From Desulfarculaceae bacterium (GTDB taxonomy: Bacteria > Desulfobacterota > Desulfarculia > Desulfarculales > Desulfarculaceae), in NCBI GenBank assembly GCA_027067385.1, contig JAMOVV010000129.1, forward strand, positions 1 to 32,443: a stretch of 32,443 bases of DNA, read 5' to 3'. The translations under genes and the position numbers were made by a program. Shown in pieces: positions 6,964-14,968 of the stretch (positions are counted from its first letter, which is position 1; every line of letters begins with the position of its first letter). Below the pieces are notes generated by a model that saw only the letters and a program-made list of their open reading frames with translations, was not told the DNA's origin and did no database searches.

Positions 6964-7025
6964 AATAGACGTCATTGCGAGGAGCATCTTGGCCAAAGAT
7001 GCGACGCGGCAATCTTCCGCTTCCC
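6964..7025 (+). repeat. 62-bp REP-like repeat, direct copy 2
   Basis: This copy is identical over 62 bases to 6499-6560, offset by 465 bp. Perfect identity means either a recent duplication or strong constraint. Recombination between the two copies would remove the GIY-YIG gene exactly. The repeat lies 71 bases before the gcdA start codon, in what would be the gcdA leader. Confidence 0.85.
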
Positions 7026-7096
7026 AAGCAAGAAAAACCATGGCTGGCCCGTATTCGGGCGGCATAACCAGAAGACAGTAAAACCAGGAGGCGGTG

Positions 7097-8836
7097 ATGC
7101 ACCCCTACTTTAAAAACATGCCGGAGCTCGGCAAGAAGGTTAGTGACAAGAAGCGCGAAAAAATGGCCGACAACCGCGCCTCCATCGAGGAGGTCGAAGC
7201 CCTGGTGGACGCCGAGATAGCGCGGGTCAAGGCCGCCGGCATCCCCGAGGAGATCATCCACAAGCGCGGACAACTCACGGTTTGGGAGCGCATCGATTAC
7301 CTGGTGGACGAGGGCTCCTTCCGGCCCCTGCACACCCTCTACAACCCCAAGCAAAACGAAGAGGGCACCACCGGCGTGGTGGACGGCCTGGCCCAGATCA
7401 ATGGCAAGTGGTGCGTGGTGGCCGGCTTTGACAACAAGGTGATGGCCGGCGCCTGGATCGCGGGACAGGCCGAGAACCAACTGCGCATCACCGACCTGGC
7501 CAAGCGCCTGCACATCCCTTTGGTGTGGCTGGTCAACTGCTCCGGGGTGAAGCTCACCGAGCAGCAGGAGGTCTACGCCGACCGGCGCGGCAACGGCACC
7601 ACCTTCTTCCGCCACGCCGAGCTGGAGATCGGCGGCGTGGCCATCCTGGCCGGCATCTGGGGCACCAACCCGGCCGGCGGCGGCTACCAGGGCATCAGCC
7701 CCACCTACCTCATCGCCCACAAGGACTGCAACATCGCCGTGGGCGGCGGCGGTATCGTCGGCGGTATGAGCCCCAAGGGTCACTTCGACCTGGAAGGCGC
7801 CGAACAGCTCATCGAGGCCACCCGCCACTTCAAGCAGGTGCCGCCGGGCTCGGTGGGTATCCACCACGACGTGACCGGCTTCTTCAAAGAGGTCTACGAC
7901 ACCGAGGAGGAGGTGCTCGACGCCATAAAGCGACGTATGGACCAGATGCCCGCCTACGACCTGGACTTCTTCCGGGTGGACCAGCCCAAGGAGCCGCGCT
8001 TCCCCGAAGACGATCTATACTACCTCGTGGCCTTCAACCAGAAAGCGACCTATGACTTCGACCAGTGCCTGGCGCGGTGGGTGGACGGTAGCGAGCACAT
8101 GGAGTTCAGGCCAGGCTACGGCCCTGAGGTATACACCGGGCTGGTGAAGATCAGCGGGTTGGTCTGCGGGGTGATCGGCAACCGCCAGGGCTTTTTGCCC
8201 CCGGGTTACCCCGGTTACGCCGAGGGGGCCTACCCCGGCATCGGCGGCAAGCTCTACCGCGAGGGGCTCATCAAGATGAACGAGTTCGTCACCCTCTGCG
8301 GACGCGACCGGGTGCCTATCATCTGGTTCCAGGACACCAGCGGCATCGACGTCGGCGACATCGCCGAAAAGGCCGAGCTGCTGGGCCTGGGCCAGAGCCT
8401 CATCTACTCCATCGAGCAGACCGACGTGCCCATGATGCTGGTGGTGCTGCGCAAGGGCACCGCCGCGGCCCACTACGTCATGGGCGGGCCCACCGCCAAC
8501 AACCACAACGCCTTCACCCTGGGCACCGCCACCACCGAGATTTACGTGATGCACGGCGAGACCGCCGCCGCGGCCAGCTTCTCCCGCCGCTTGGTCAAGG
8601 AGAAGGACGCCGGCCGCGACCTGCAACCGGTCATCGACAAGATGAACCAACTGGCCCAGGAATACTACGACCGCTCCCGGCCCCACTACTGCGCCATCCG
8701 CGGGTTCGTCGACGAAGTGGTCAAGTACGACCGCCTGCGCTCCTACATGGTCGCCTTTGCCGAGGCGGCTTACCAGAACCCCAAGTCCCTCTGCCCCCAT
8801 CACCACATGATGATCCCCCGGATCATCAAGGGCTGA
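7097..8836 (+). CDS. gcdA: Glutaconyl-CoA decarboxylase alpha subunit (carboxyltransferase)
   Basis: The 579-residue protein is a two-lobed biotin-dependent carboxyltransferase. It moves the carboxyl group of glutaconyl-CoA to biotin on a carrier subunit, giving crotonyl-CoA. Its length is close to GcdA of Acidaminococcus (about 587), and several blocks correspond: NMPELGKKV at the N-terminus, NGKWCVV, WGTNPAGGGYQ.ISPTYLIAH, VGGGGIVGGM, IGGKLYREGLIKMNEFVTLC, QDTSGIDVGD and KGTAAAHYVMGG. AGGAGG lies five bases before the ATG at 7097; the GTG at 7094 is too close to it. In known systems the membrane and biotin subunits (GcdB, C, D) complete a sodium pump; they are not in this window. It follows the non-decarboxylating glutaryl-CoA dehydrogenase, which makes its substrate. 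Confidence 0.88.
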   Translation: MHPYFKNMPELGKKVSDKKREKMADNRASIEEVEALVDAEIARVKAAGIPEEIIHKRGQLTVWERIDYLVDEGSFRPLHTLYNPKQNEEGTTGVVDGLAQINGKWCVVAGFDNKVMAGAWIAGQAENQLRITDLAKRLHIPLVWLVNCSGVKLTEQQEVYADRRGNGTTFFRHAELEIGGVAILAGIWGTNPAGGGYQGISPTYLIAHKDCNIAVGGGGIVGGMSPKGHFDLEGAEQLIEATRHFKQVPPGSVGIHHDVTGFFKEVYDTEEEVLDAIKRRMDQMPAYDLDFFRVDQPKEPRFPEDDLYYLVAFNQKATYDFDQCLARWVDGSEHMEFRPGYGPEVYTGLVKISGLVCGVIGNRQGFLPPGYPGYAEGAYPGIGGKLYREGLIKMNEFVTLCGRDRVPIIWFQDTSGIDVGDIAEKAELLGLGQSLIYSIEQTDVPMMLVVLRKGTAAAHYVMGGPTANNHNAFTLGTATTEIYVMHGETAAAASFSRRLVKEKDAGRDLQPVIDKMNQLAQEYYDRSRPHYCAIRGFVDEVVKYDRLRSYMVAFAEAAYQNPKSLCPHHHMMIPRIIKG

Positions 8837-8881
8837 GCCGGCGCGGGCCTGATCACCAGCCGGGCGGACAGGCGCCCCTAC

Positions 8882-8914
8882 CGGAGGAGACCCCCAGGGG
8901 TCTCCTCCGTTTTT
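8882..8914 (+). terminator. Strong rho-independent terminator after gcdA
   Basis: A perfect 13-bp stem (CGGAGGAGACCCC and its complement) with a minimal loop is followed by five T residues. It ends the dehydrogenase-gcdA transcription unit 45 bases after the gcdA stop. Confidence 0.9.
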
Positions 8915-8985
8915 GCGGCCGGGGCGGCTTTTCATTGACCGGGCAACTGTTGTAGAATCCAGGTTCCCGACTAACCAGGAGGATT

Positions 8986-9567
8986 ATGGTGAAACGAATA
9001 ATCGGCCTTATGGCCATGTTGATTATCCTGGCCGTACCCGCCACGGCCGTGGCCCAGGAAACCGGTACCCCGGAAGCGGCGGCGCGGGCCTACATCAAGG
9101 CGATGCAGCAAAACCAAGTCGACGCCTTTATCGCCATGATGCATCCCGAGGCCCTGGCCCAGTTTAAAAAGATGATGTTGCCCCTGGCCCAGACGGCCGC
9201 CAAGAAGGGCAAGGAAAAAGAACTCATGGTCCTGTTCATGGGCGTCAAGACCGCGGCCCAACTGGAGGCCCTGCCGCCGCCGGCGGTGTTCAAGGCCTTT
9301 TACAAGGGCCTGCTGCACATGATGCCCCACATGGCCAAGATCCTGTCCGGCTCGCAGATGGAGGTATTGGGGCACGTGAACGAAGGCCCGGACCTGGCCC
9401 ACGTGGTCTACCGCGCGGTGATGAAAATGGACCAGGTGAACTTCCAAAAGCTGGAGGTGATCAGCCTGAAAAAATACCACGGCAAGTGGATGGTCATGCT
9501 CTCGGGCAACATCCAGGGCATCGCCGCCCAGCTCAAACAGCAGATGAGCCGCGCCCTGGGCAATTAA
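8986..9567 (+). CDS. Secreted protein of unknown function, NTF2/DUF4878-like layout
   Basis: The 193-residue protein has a clear Sec signal peptide (KR, then a hydrophobic stretch to ATAVA, cleavage near residue 23). The mature part opens with TPEAAARAYIKAMQQNQVDAFIAMM, the helix pattern of small NTF2-like or DUF4878-like periplasmic proteins, and closes with a strand pair (LEVISLKKYHGKWMVML) typical of that fold. It is rich in Met and Lys. AGGAGG lies seven bases before the ATG. It stands alone between the gcdA terminator and the hicAB promoter. No catalytic residues can be named, and function is unknown. Confidence 0.7.
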   Translation: MVKRIIGLMAMLIILAVPATAVAQETGTPEAAARAYIKAMQQNQVDAFIAMMHPEALAQFKKMMLPLAQTAAKKGKEKELMVLFMGVKTAAQLEALPPPAVFKAFYKGLLHMMPHMAKILSGSQMEVLGHVNEGPDLAHVVYRAVMKMDQVNFQKLEVISLKKYHGKWMVMLSGNIQGIAAQLKQQMSRALGN

Positions 9568-9659
9568 GAGGGAACGGGGAGAGATGCCGGCGCCAGCTCG
9601 GCCGTGGGTGACCATGCGATAGGACGATGAAAACCTACCTGGCGCCCGTAAGGCATAGT

Positions 9660-9688
9660 TTGACGTCAGGACATATATGTCCTATGCT
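9660..9688 (+). promoter_or_regulatory. hicAB promoter with palindromic operator
   Basis: TTGACG at 9660-9665 and TATGCT at 9683-9688 are separated by exactly 17 bases. The perfect 16-base palindrome AGGACATATATGTCCT (9668-9683) fills the spacer and touches the -10 box. A dimer bound here would exclude RNA polymerase. HicB below carries a DNA-binding C-terminus, so autoregulation by HicB or HicAB is the natural reading. Confidence 0.75.
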
Positions 9689-9700
9689 TGGGGTTAGGTG

Positions 9701-9901
9701 ATGAAAGGCAAGCAACTGGTCCGCCGTCTGCGCAAGGCTGGAGTGGAGATAATCTCCAGCCGGGGCAAGGGCGGGCACTGCTTGGCCAAGTACCAGGGGA
9801 GACAGGCCACCGTACCGGTGCACGGCGACCAGGACCTGTCGCCGGCCTTTATCAAGATGCTGTGTAAACAGCTCGGCCTGGACTCCCAGGAGATTCTTTA
9901 A
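9701..9901 (+). CDS. hicA: HicA family mRNA interferase toxin
   Basis: The 66-residue protein has the compact double-stranded-RNA-binding-like fold of HicA: KGKQLVRRLRKAGVEI, then SRGKGGHCLAKY with the probable catalytic His26, the strand RQATVPVHG, and a C-terminal helix FIKMLCKQLGLD. HicA toxins cleave mRNA and block translation. The ATG at 9701 is preferred over the GTG three bases upstream because it gives the usual Met-Lys start. TAAGGAG at the stop codon serves as ribosome-binding site for hicB, so the two are coupled. An exact HicA homologue search would settle any doubt; the pairing with HicB makes the call strong. Confidence 0.85.
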   Translation: MKGKQLVRRLRKAGVEIISSRGKGGHCLAKYQGRQATVPVHGDQDLSPAFIKMLCKQLGLDSQEIL

Positions 9902-9911
9902 GGAGTTTGCC

Positions 9912-10343
9912 TTGCTCCAAGCCTATCCCGTGGTGCTTAAGCCTGATGGCGATGGCGGGGTGATGGCCCGGTTTCCCGATGTGCCCGAGGCCATGACCGT
10001 GGGGGCCGATGAGGCCAACGCTTTGCAGTGGGCCCAAGACGCCCTGGTGGTGGCCCTGTCGGGCTACCAAGATGAAAAGCGTGACATACCCCAACCGTCC
10101 CGGCCGCGGCGCGGCCAACCCACCGTGGCCCTGCCGCCGCTGGTGGCCATCAAGCTGGTCATCTACCAGGCCATGCGCGACCAGGGCGTTAGCCAGATCG
10201 AGCTGGCCGGCCGTCTGGGTTGCGATGCCCGCCAGGTGCGCCGCATCCTGGACCTGGACCACAGCTCCCGCCTGGACTTGCTGGAGCGCACCTTGGCCGC
10301 CCTGGGTAAGAGGCTCCTGGTGGATATCCAAAACGCCGCCTAG
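9912..10343 (+). CDS. hicB: HicB family antitoxin with C-terminal HTH
   Basis: The 143-residue protein starts at TTG; AAGGAG lies eight bases before it and no ATG is available nearby. The N-terminal half is the partially degraded RNase-H-like HicB fold: YPVVLKPDGDGGVMARFPDVPEAMTVG, then ALQWAQDALVVAL. The C-terminal half holds a helix-turn-helix (VSQIELAGRLGCDARQVRRILD, about residues 95-116), which should bind the operator at 9668-9683. HicB neutralises HicA and represses the pair. Gene order toxin first, antitoxin second is normal for hicAB. The HTH C-terminus rather than a ribbon-helix-helix is one of the known HicB variants. Confidence 0.87.
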   Translation: MLQAYPVVLKPDGDGGVMARFPDVPEAMTVGADEANALQWAQDALVVALSGYQDEKRDIPQPSRPRRGQPTVALPPLVAIKLVIYQAMRDQGVSQIELAGRLGCDARQVRRILDLDHSSRLDLLERTLAALGKRLLVDIQNAA

Positions 10344-10390
10344 CCTGCTTGCTCCCCACCCAACCCCTCATGTTGCAACAGGAGCCGATG

Positions 10391-10792
10391 ATGTCCGACG
10401 AGATCAAACGCAAGACGGCCGAGACGGCCCAGGCCTACTTTGACGGCTATCCCTGGGACCGGCCTTACGAGCTGTGGAAGAGCTTCGACCCGGGGCTGGC
10501 CAAGGACCTGAGCCTGTTCATCACCGGCCAGATGTACGCCCGGCAAAAGCTGGACCACCCCACCCGCCAGTTAGTGGCCGTCAGCGCCCTGGCCGCCCTG
10601 GAGCGGGCCGACGAGCTGCGTCTGCACATCTGGGCCGGGCTCAACGTGGGATGTGACCCGGCCGATCTGGCCGAGGCCATCTTCCAGGTGGGTATCTACG
10701 CCGGCATGCCGGTGGTGAACCGGGCGCTGGCGGTGCTCAAAGAGGTGCTGGACGAGCGCGGCCAGTGGCCGCTGGAGCCGGACCGGGACTGA
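10391..10792 (+). CDS. Carboxymuconolactone decarboxylase (CMD) family protein
   Basis: The protein has 133 residues from the ATG at 10391, with GGAG six bases upstream; ATG 10388 is also possible. The core pattern TRQLVAVSALAALERADELRLHIWAGLNVGCDPADLAEAI followed by YAGMPVVNRAL is the all-helical CMD fold shared with AhpD. The CxxC pair of AhpD-type peroxidases is absent, so a thiol peroxidase role is unlikely, while the conserved His in the HIWAGLNVG segment is kept. Substrate unknown. It follows hicB without a visible promoter and is closed by a bidirectional terminator, so it may be read with hicAB. Confidence 0.75.
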   Translation: MSDEIKRKTAETAQAYFDGYPWDRPYELWKSFDPGLAKDLSLFITGQMYARQKLDHPTRQLVAVSALAALERADELRLHIWAGLNVGCDPADLAEAIFQVGIYAGMPVVNRALAVLKEVLDERGQWPLEPDRD

Positions 10793-10836
10793 GCGAGGTT
10801 AGCGCCGGCCGACTCTCTGCGTCATGGGCGCAGGCG

Positions 10837-10870
10837 GGGGGACCTTTTCTCGATCGAGAAAAGGTCCCCC
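10837..10870. terminator. Bidirectional terminator between convergent genes
   Basis: A perfect 34-base palindrome centred on CTCGATCGAG forms a 15-bp or longer stem whose base is GGGGGACCTTTT. A TTGCTTTT tail follows on the + strand. It sits between the CMD gene (+) and cpoB (-), and should stop transcription from both sides. Confidence 0.8.
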
Positions 10871-10878
10871 GGTTGCTT

Positions 10879-11685
10879 TTACTTGAGACGTTTGAGTTGT
10901 TTCCTGGCGGCCTTGACATAGCCGCTGCCGGGGTAGGTCTTGATCAGCTTGGTGAGCACGATGCGGGCGGTGCGCTTATCGCCGAGCCAGGCAAAGGCCA
11001 GGGCCTGCTTGTAGAGCGCCGCCGGGGCCTTGTTGCTCTTGGGCCAGCGCTTGATCACCTGGTTGTAGGAGAGGATGGCCTCCTCGAAGCGCTTTTGGGC
11101 CGCAAAGGTTTCGCCGATCCAGTAGTGGGCGTTGGGGGCCCGTTTGCCCCGGGGGTACTTTTTCAGGTAGGCCTGGAAGCGCCCGCGGGCCGCGGCGTAG
11201 GACCGCTTTTTGAACAGGGTGTAGCCCAGGTCGTAGAGGTTGCGCCCGCTGGGGGCCTTCACCGCGGCCGCCGGCGGGGCGCCTCGCCGGGCCGGGGTGC
11301 GGGCGCCTTTCTTGATGCCGAGATAGACCTCCACCCGTGACAGGCGTTTTTCCATCTCGTCTTGGCTGGCGCTGATCTGCTTGGCCAGCGCCTCGCCGCT
11401 GGGCACCGACGAGAGCCGGTGGGCGTTTTCGTCCACCTGGCCGCGCAGGCGGGCCACCTCCTGCTGCAAGCTCTGCACCTGGGTGAGCAGCCCGGCCCGG
11501 CCCTGGCCGGCGGTGAGGCTTTGGCTGATGGCGTCGACCTTGCTTTGCAGCGACCGGATGGCCCGCTGGTTGCGGATCACGTGGCTCTGCAGGGCCAAGA
11601 AGTCATCTTGTTCCACAACGGCGCAGCCGGCCGCCAACAGCAGGACCAGCGGCACCACGGCAAACTTGGGACCCCAGCGGATCAT
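10879..11685 (-). CDS. cpoB: Tol-Pal system protein YbgF/CpoB, predicted lipoprotein
   Basis: The 268-residue protein starts with a lipoprotein-like signal ending in LLAAGC (Cys21 as acyl site), unlike the cleaved E. coli homologue. Residues about 30-125 form a coiled coil (NQRAIRSLQSKVDAI and so on), then a basic Pro/Ala linker, then TPR repeats (LYDLGYTLFKKRSYAAARGRFQ, HYWIGETFAAQKRFEEAILSY, ALYKQALAFAWLGD) about residues 148-265. This is the YbgF/CpoB layout. In E. coli it coordinates PBP1b activity with Tol during outer-membrane constriction. It is the last gene of the tol operon, behind GGGGAGG. A penicillin-binding protein is encoded later in the window, but not in this operon. Confidence 0.85.
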   Translation of the reverse strand: MIRWGPKFAVVPLVLLLAAGCAVVEQDDFLALQSHVIRNQRAIRSLQSKVDAISQSLTAGQGRAGLLTQVQSLQQEVARLRGQVDENAHRLSSVPSGEALAKQISASQDEMEKRLSRVEVYLGIKKGARTPARRGAPPAAAVKAPSGRNLYDLGYTLFKKRSYAAARGRFQAYLKKYPRGKRAPNAHYWIGETFAAQKRFEEAILSYNQVIKRWPKSNKAPAALYKQALAFAWLGDKRTARIVLTKLIKTYPGSGYVKAARKQLKRLK

Positions 11686-11734
11686 GCGCGTCCTCCCCTT
11701 TGGTTAGGCGCCCCCAAGGTTCGGGGCGGTTGGC

Positions 11735-12268
11735 CTATTTTATCACGAAGTGGCCCCGGCGGTTGGCGGCGTAGGCCTCTTCGGTATGCCCTTGCACCAA
11801 GGGTCGCTCTTCTCCGTAGCTCACGGTTTCCATGCGGTTGGCCGCTATCCCCATGGCCTGCAGGTAGGCGGCGCAGGCCTTGGCCCGCTTTTCACCCAGG
11901 GCCAGGTTGTAGGCGCTGGAGCCGCGTTCGTCGCAGTGGCCTTCGATGATGATCTTCAGATCGGGATGGCTCTGCATGTAGCGGGCCTTTTCGTTGAGCA
12001 CCTGGCGGGCCTCGGCGGTAAGGTCGTAGCGGTCGTACTCGAAGTGCACGTCCTGGTTGACGAAGACTTCGCGCTGGCGGGCCTCACTGCCCCGGGCCTG
12101 TTGTTCGGCCAGGCGGGCTTCGCGCAGGCGGCGGGCTTCTTCCAGGCGGGCGCGTTCCTGGGGACTCATAGAACCGGGTCCGGGAACTTCTTTTTTGCCG
12201 CAGCCCAAGCCGGCCAAGAGCAGAAGACTAAGGACCATGATCAGTGCCGGGACCAAATACCTTTTCAC
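11735..12268 (-). CDS. pal: Peptidoglycan-associated lipoprotein Pal
   Basis: The 177-residue protein begins at GTG after GGGAGGACA. The signal peptide ends in LLAGLGC (Cys23), giving a lipid anchor in the outer membrane. A charged helical linker follows (about residues 35-67). The OmpA C-terminal domain covers about residues 70-177: VHFEYDRYDLTAEARQVL, IIIEGHCDERGSSAYNLALGEKRA and MGIAANRMETVSYGEERP. These hold the conserved residues that bind diaminopimelate in peptidoglycan. Pal holds the outer membrane to the wall and is mobilised by TolB. Gene order tolB-pal-ybgF is conserved. Confidence 0.95.
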   Translation of the reverse strand: MKRYLVPALIMVLSLLLLAGLGCGKKEVPGPGSMSPQERARLEEARRLREARLAEQQARGSEARQREVFVNQDVHFEYDRYDLTAEARQVLNEKARYMQSHPDLKIIIEGHCDERGSSAYNLALGEKRAKACAAYLQAMGIAANRMETVSYGEERPLVQGHTEEAYAANRRGHFVIK

Positions 12269-12299
12269 GACTGTCCTCCCTGGTTGGTTGAAAAAATGG

Positions 12300-13634
12300 T
12301 TATCGTTTCAGGGCTGCTCCGCGCGGCGACCAGGCCGGGTCGGTGTTGTCGCCCGGCAGGCTGGTGAGCCGCTTGATGAGCTCGCCGGCGGCGGTGATGA
12401 CGTAAATCTGGTAGCGGCCGCTCTGGCGCCCGGCATAGGCGATGAGCCGTCCGTCGGGGGACCAGGAGGGGTCCTCGCTGGGACTGAGGCCGCGGGTGAG
12501 TATCTTGAGATCACCGCCGTCGGGACGGATGGTGGCTATCTGGAACACGCCGTTGACTTCCAGTTGGAAGGCGATGCGGTCACCGCGGGGCGACCAGGCC
12601 GGGGAAGCGGCGTACTTGTAACCGTAGGTGAGCCGGGTGACCCGGCCGCTGGTGAGGTCCAGCACGTAGATTTGAGGGTTGCCGCCGCGGTCGGAGACAA
12701 AGGCCATCTTGTTACCGTCGGGGCTGAAGGTGGGGTTGACCTCGATGCCCCAGCCGTTGGTGAGCTGTTTGCTGATGTGCCCGGACAGGTCGGTGAGGAA
12801 GATGTTGGTCTTGCCGGTGTGGCTCATGGCGACGGCCAGGCCGCCGCCGGGCTTGAAGGCCGGGGTGAGGTTCACCCCGGGATGGTTCACCGCCACCCGG
12901 CCGGTGCCGCCGGCCAGGGCCTGGATATAGATCACCGGCCGCCGGTTGCGGTAGGCGGTATAGGCGATGAGCTTGCCGTCGGGCGACCAGGCGGGGTAGA
13001 GGCTCAGGTCGTTGCGCCGGGTGATGATGCGCACCCCGGAGCCGTCGAAGTTCATCACCGCGATTTCCTTGGTCACGCCCTTGGCGCCCTGGCGCGCGGC
13101 CACGAAGGCGATTTGGGTGCCGAAGACCGAGGGCTCGCCGGTGAGCGCCTCCATCACCGCGTCGGCGAAACGCAGCATCATGTCCTTGATGTCGGCCGGC
13201 CGTCCCTGGTAGCGCCGGCCCACCAACTGCTTGCCCTCGGTCACGTCGAAGAGGCGGCATTCCAGGGTGAGGTTGTCGCCCTCGACCCGGTAGACCGCGG
13301 TGATGAGCAGTTCGGCCCCCACCCGCGACCACTTGCGGTACTTAACCGCCGCCGGGTTGGGCTTACCCAAAAACCCCTTGGGGTCCAGCAGGTCGAAGAG
13401 GCCGGTGTAGGTGAGGTTGGCCACCAGGCGGCGGTGTCCCTCGTCCCCCACCGGGTTGGCGGCCGCCCCGGCCATGGGCATGAAGGCCGGCAGGGCCAGG
13501 GGTAGGCGTCGGCTTATCGGTTTGGTGATGTCGATGTACACCCGGGCGGAGGCCTCGGAGGCCAGGCCCAGGCAACCGGCGACCAGGCCCAGCAGGACCA
13601 TGGCGCGGAAAGCTAGGCGAAACTTGGGGCTCAT
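12300..13634 (-). CDS. tolB: Tol-Pal periplasmic protein TolB
   Basis: The 444-residue protein has a Sec signal peptide (cleavage near ASEASA, residue 30). An N-terminal TolB domain (about residues 31-165, VYIDITKP ... GLFDLLDPKGF) is followed by a six-bladed beta-propeller with repeated SPDG motifs: YPAWSPDGKLIAY, NPTFSPDGNKMAFVSDRGGNPQIYV, SPAWSPRGDRIAFQ, DPSWSPDGRLIAY and DPAWSP. TolB binds Pal and the TolA C-terminal domain in the periplasm. The ATG overlaps the tolA stop (ATGA), so the two are translationally coupled. The normal length is about 430, so it is complete. Confidence 0.95.
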   Translation of the reverse strand: MSPKFRLAFRAMVLLGLVAGCLGLASEASARVYIDITKPISRRLPLALPAFMPMAGAAANPVGDEGHRRLVANLTYTGLFDLLDPKGFLGKPNPAAVKYRKWSRVGAELLITAVYRVEGDNLTLECRLFDVTEGKQLVGRRYQGRPADIKDMMLRFADAVMEALTGEPSVFGTQIAFVAARQGAKGVTKEIAVMNFDGSGVRIITRRNDLSLYPAWSPDGKLIAYTAYRNRRPVIYIQALAGGTGRVAVNHPGVNLTPAFKPGGGLAVAMSHTGKTNIFLTDLSGHISKQLTNGWGIEVNPTFSPDGNKMAFVSDRGGNPQIYVLDLTSGRVTRLTYGYKYAASPAWSPRGDRIAFQLEVNGVFQIATIRPDGGDLKILTRGLSPSEDPSWSPDGRLIAYAGRQSGRYQIYVITAAGELIKRLTSLPGDNTDPAWSPRGAALKR

Positions 13635-14475
13635 GTGCGATCCTCGGGTCTGAAGCGAATCCCCATCTCATAGCTGCCGCGGCGGTAGCCGATGGGCAGG
13701 GGTGGATAAGGGGCGGCCTTTTTGACCGCGCGCAGGGCGGTTAGGTCGTAGCGGCTGTTGCCGCTGGATTTTTCCAGGCGGGCGCTGAGCAGGGAACCGT
13801 TGCGGCCGATGGTGATGACCACGATGGCCTCCAGGCCGCGGGTGGACTTGATCAGCGCCTCGGGTACGATCCAGTGGCTACGGATACGTTGCCACACCTC
13901 GGTGTGGTAGACCTGGAAACGCATGGAGGTCTTGCTGCCCCCGCCGCCGCCGGCCGAGCCCATCACCCCGCCGGCGGCGCGGCCCCGGCTGGCCACCCGG
14001 CTCTGGATGCGGCTGATGGCGCTGTCCACCTGGCGCCGGGTGCGGGTGCGGCGCTCCAACTGGGCCAGGCGGCGGCGCAGCTCGCGTTCGGCCTGGGCCG
14101 CCGGGTCCACCTGGGGCTTGATGCGTTTAGGCTTGGGCTTGGGCTTGGCCGCCTGCTTCTTGCTGCCGATGGCCTCGGCCGGCTTGGGCTTGGGCTTGGG
14201 CTGCGCCGGGGGGGCGGTCTTTTCAGGCGGCGGCTTTTTCACCACCGCCGGGGATGGGGGTTTAGGCGTGGCGGTCGGCGGCGCGGCCGGCGCGGCCGGC
14301 GGTGCGGCCAGCAGGTGTACGTTGTAGGTGGGGGCCAGGTAGATGCGGCTGTCGCCGCCGGTGGGCCAAAAGGCCACCCCGGCCACCAGGAGCACGTGCA
14401 CCAGCAGGCTGCCGGCCAGGCCCAGGCCCACCTGGTCGCTGCTCAGAACACGCGATACTCTGGCGGCCGCAGCGC

Positions 14476-14479
<4 letters not shown>
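13631..14479 (-). CDS. tolA: TolA-like energy transducer with TonB-type C-terminus
   Basis: The 282-residue protein starts at GTG overlapping the tolR stop. One membrane helix lies near residues 17-40 (VGLGLAGSLLVHVLLVAGVAFWP). Then comes a Pro/Lys/Ala-rich linker (PKPKPKP repeats, about residues 60-125), a charged helix (AQAERELRRRLAQLERRTRTRR) and a Gly-rich hinge. The C-terminal TonB/TolA domain (about 185-282) includes VWQRIRSHWIVPEAL and ALRAVKKAAPYPPLP. It links TolQR in the inner membrane to TolB and Pal. The helical middle is shorter than in E. coli TolA, and the end is TonB-like, as is common outside Enterobacteria. Synteny supports TolA over a true TonB. Confidence 0.85.
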
Positions 14480-14919
<440 letters not shown>

Positions 14920-14968
14920 GGCCTCTGCCTTTTATCCGCGGGGCTTGCGGTAATCCGCCGGGCCTCCG

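Noticed and set aside
12057-13505. 482-codon plus-strand frame across tolB and pal
   Set aside because: It is a shadow of tolB; the minus strand gives the complete beta-propeller.
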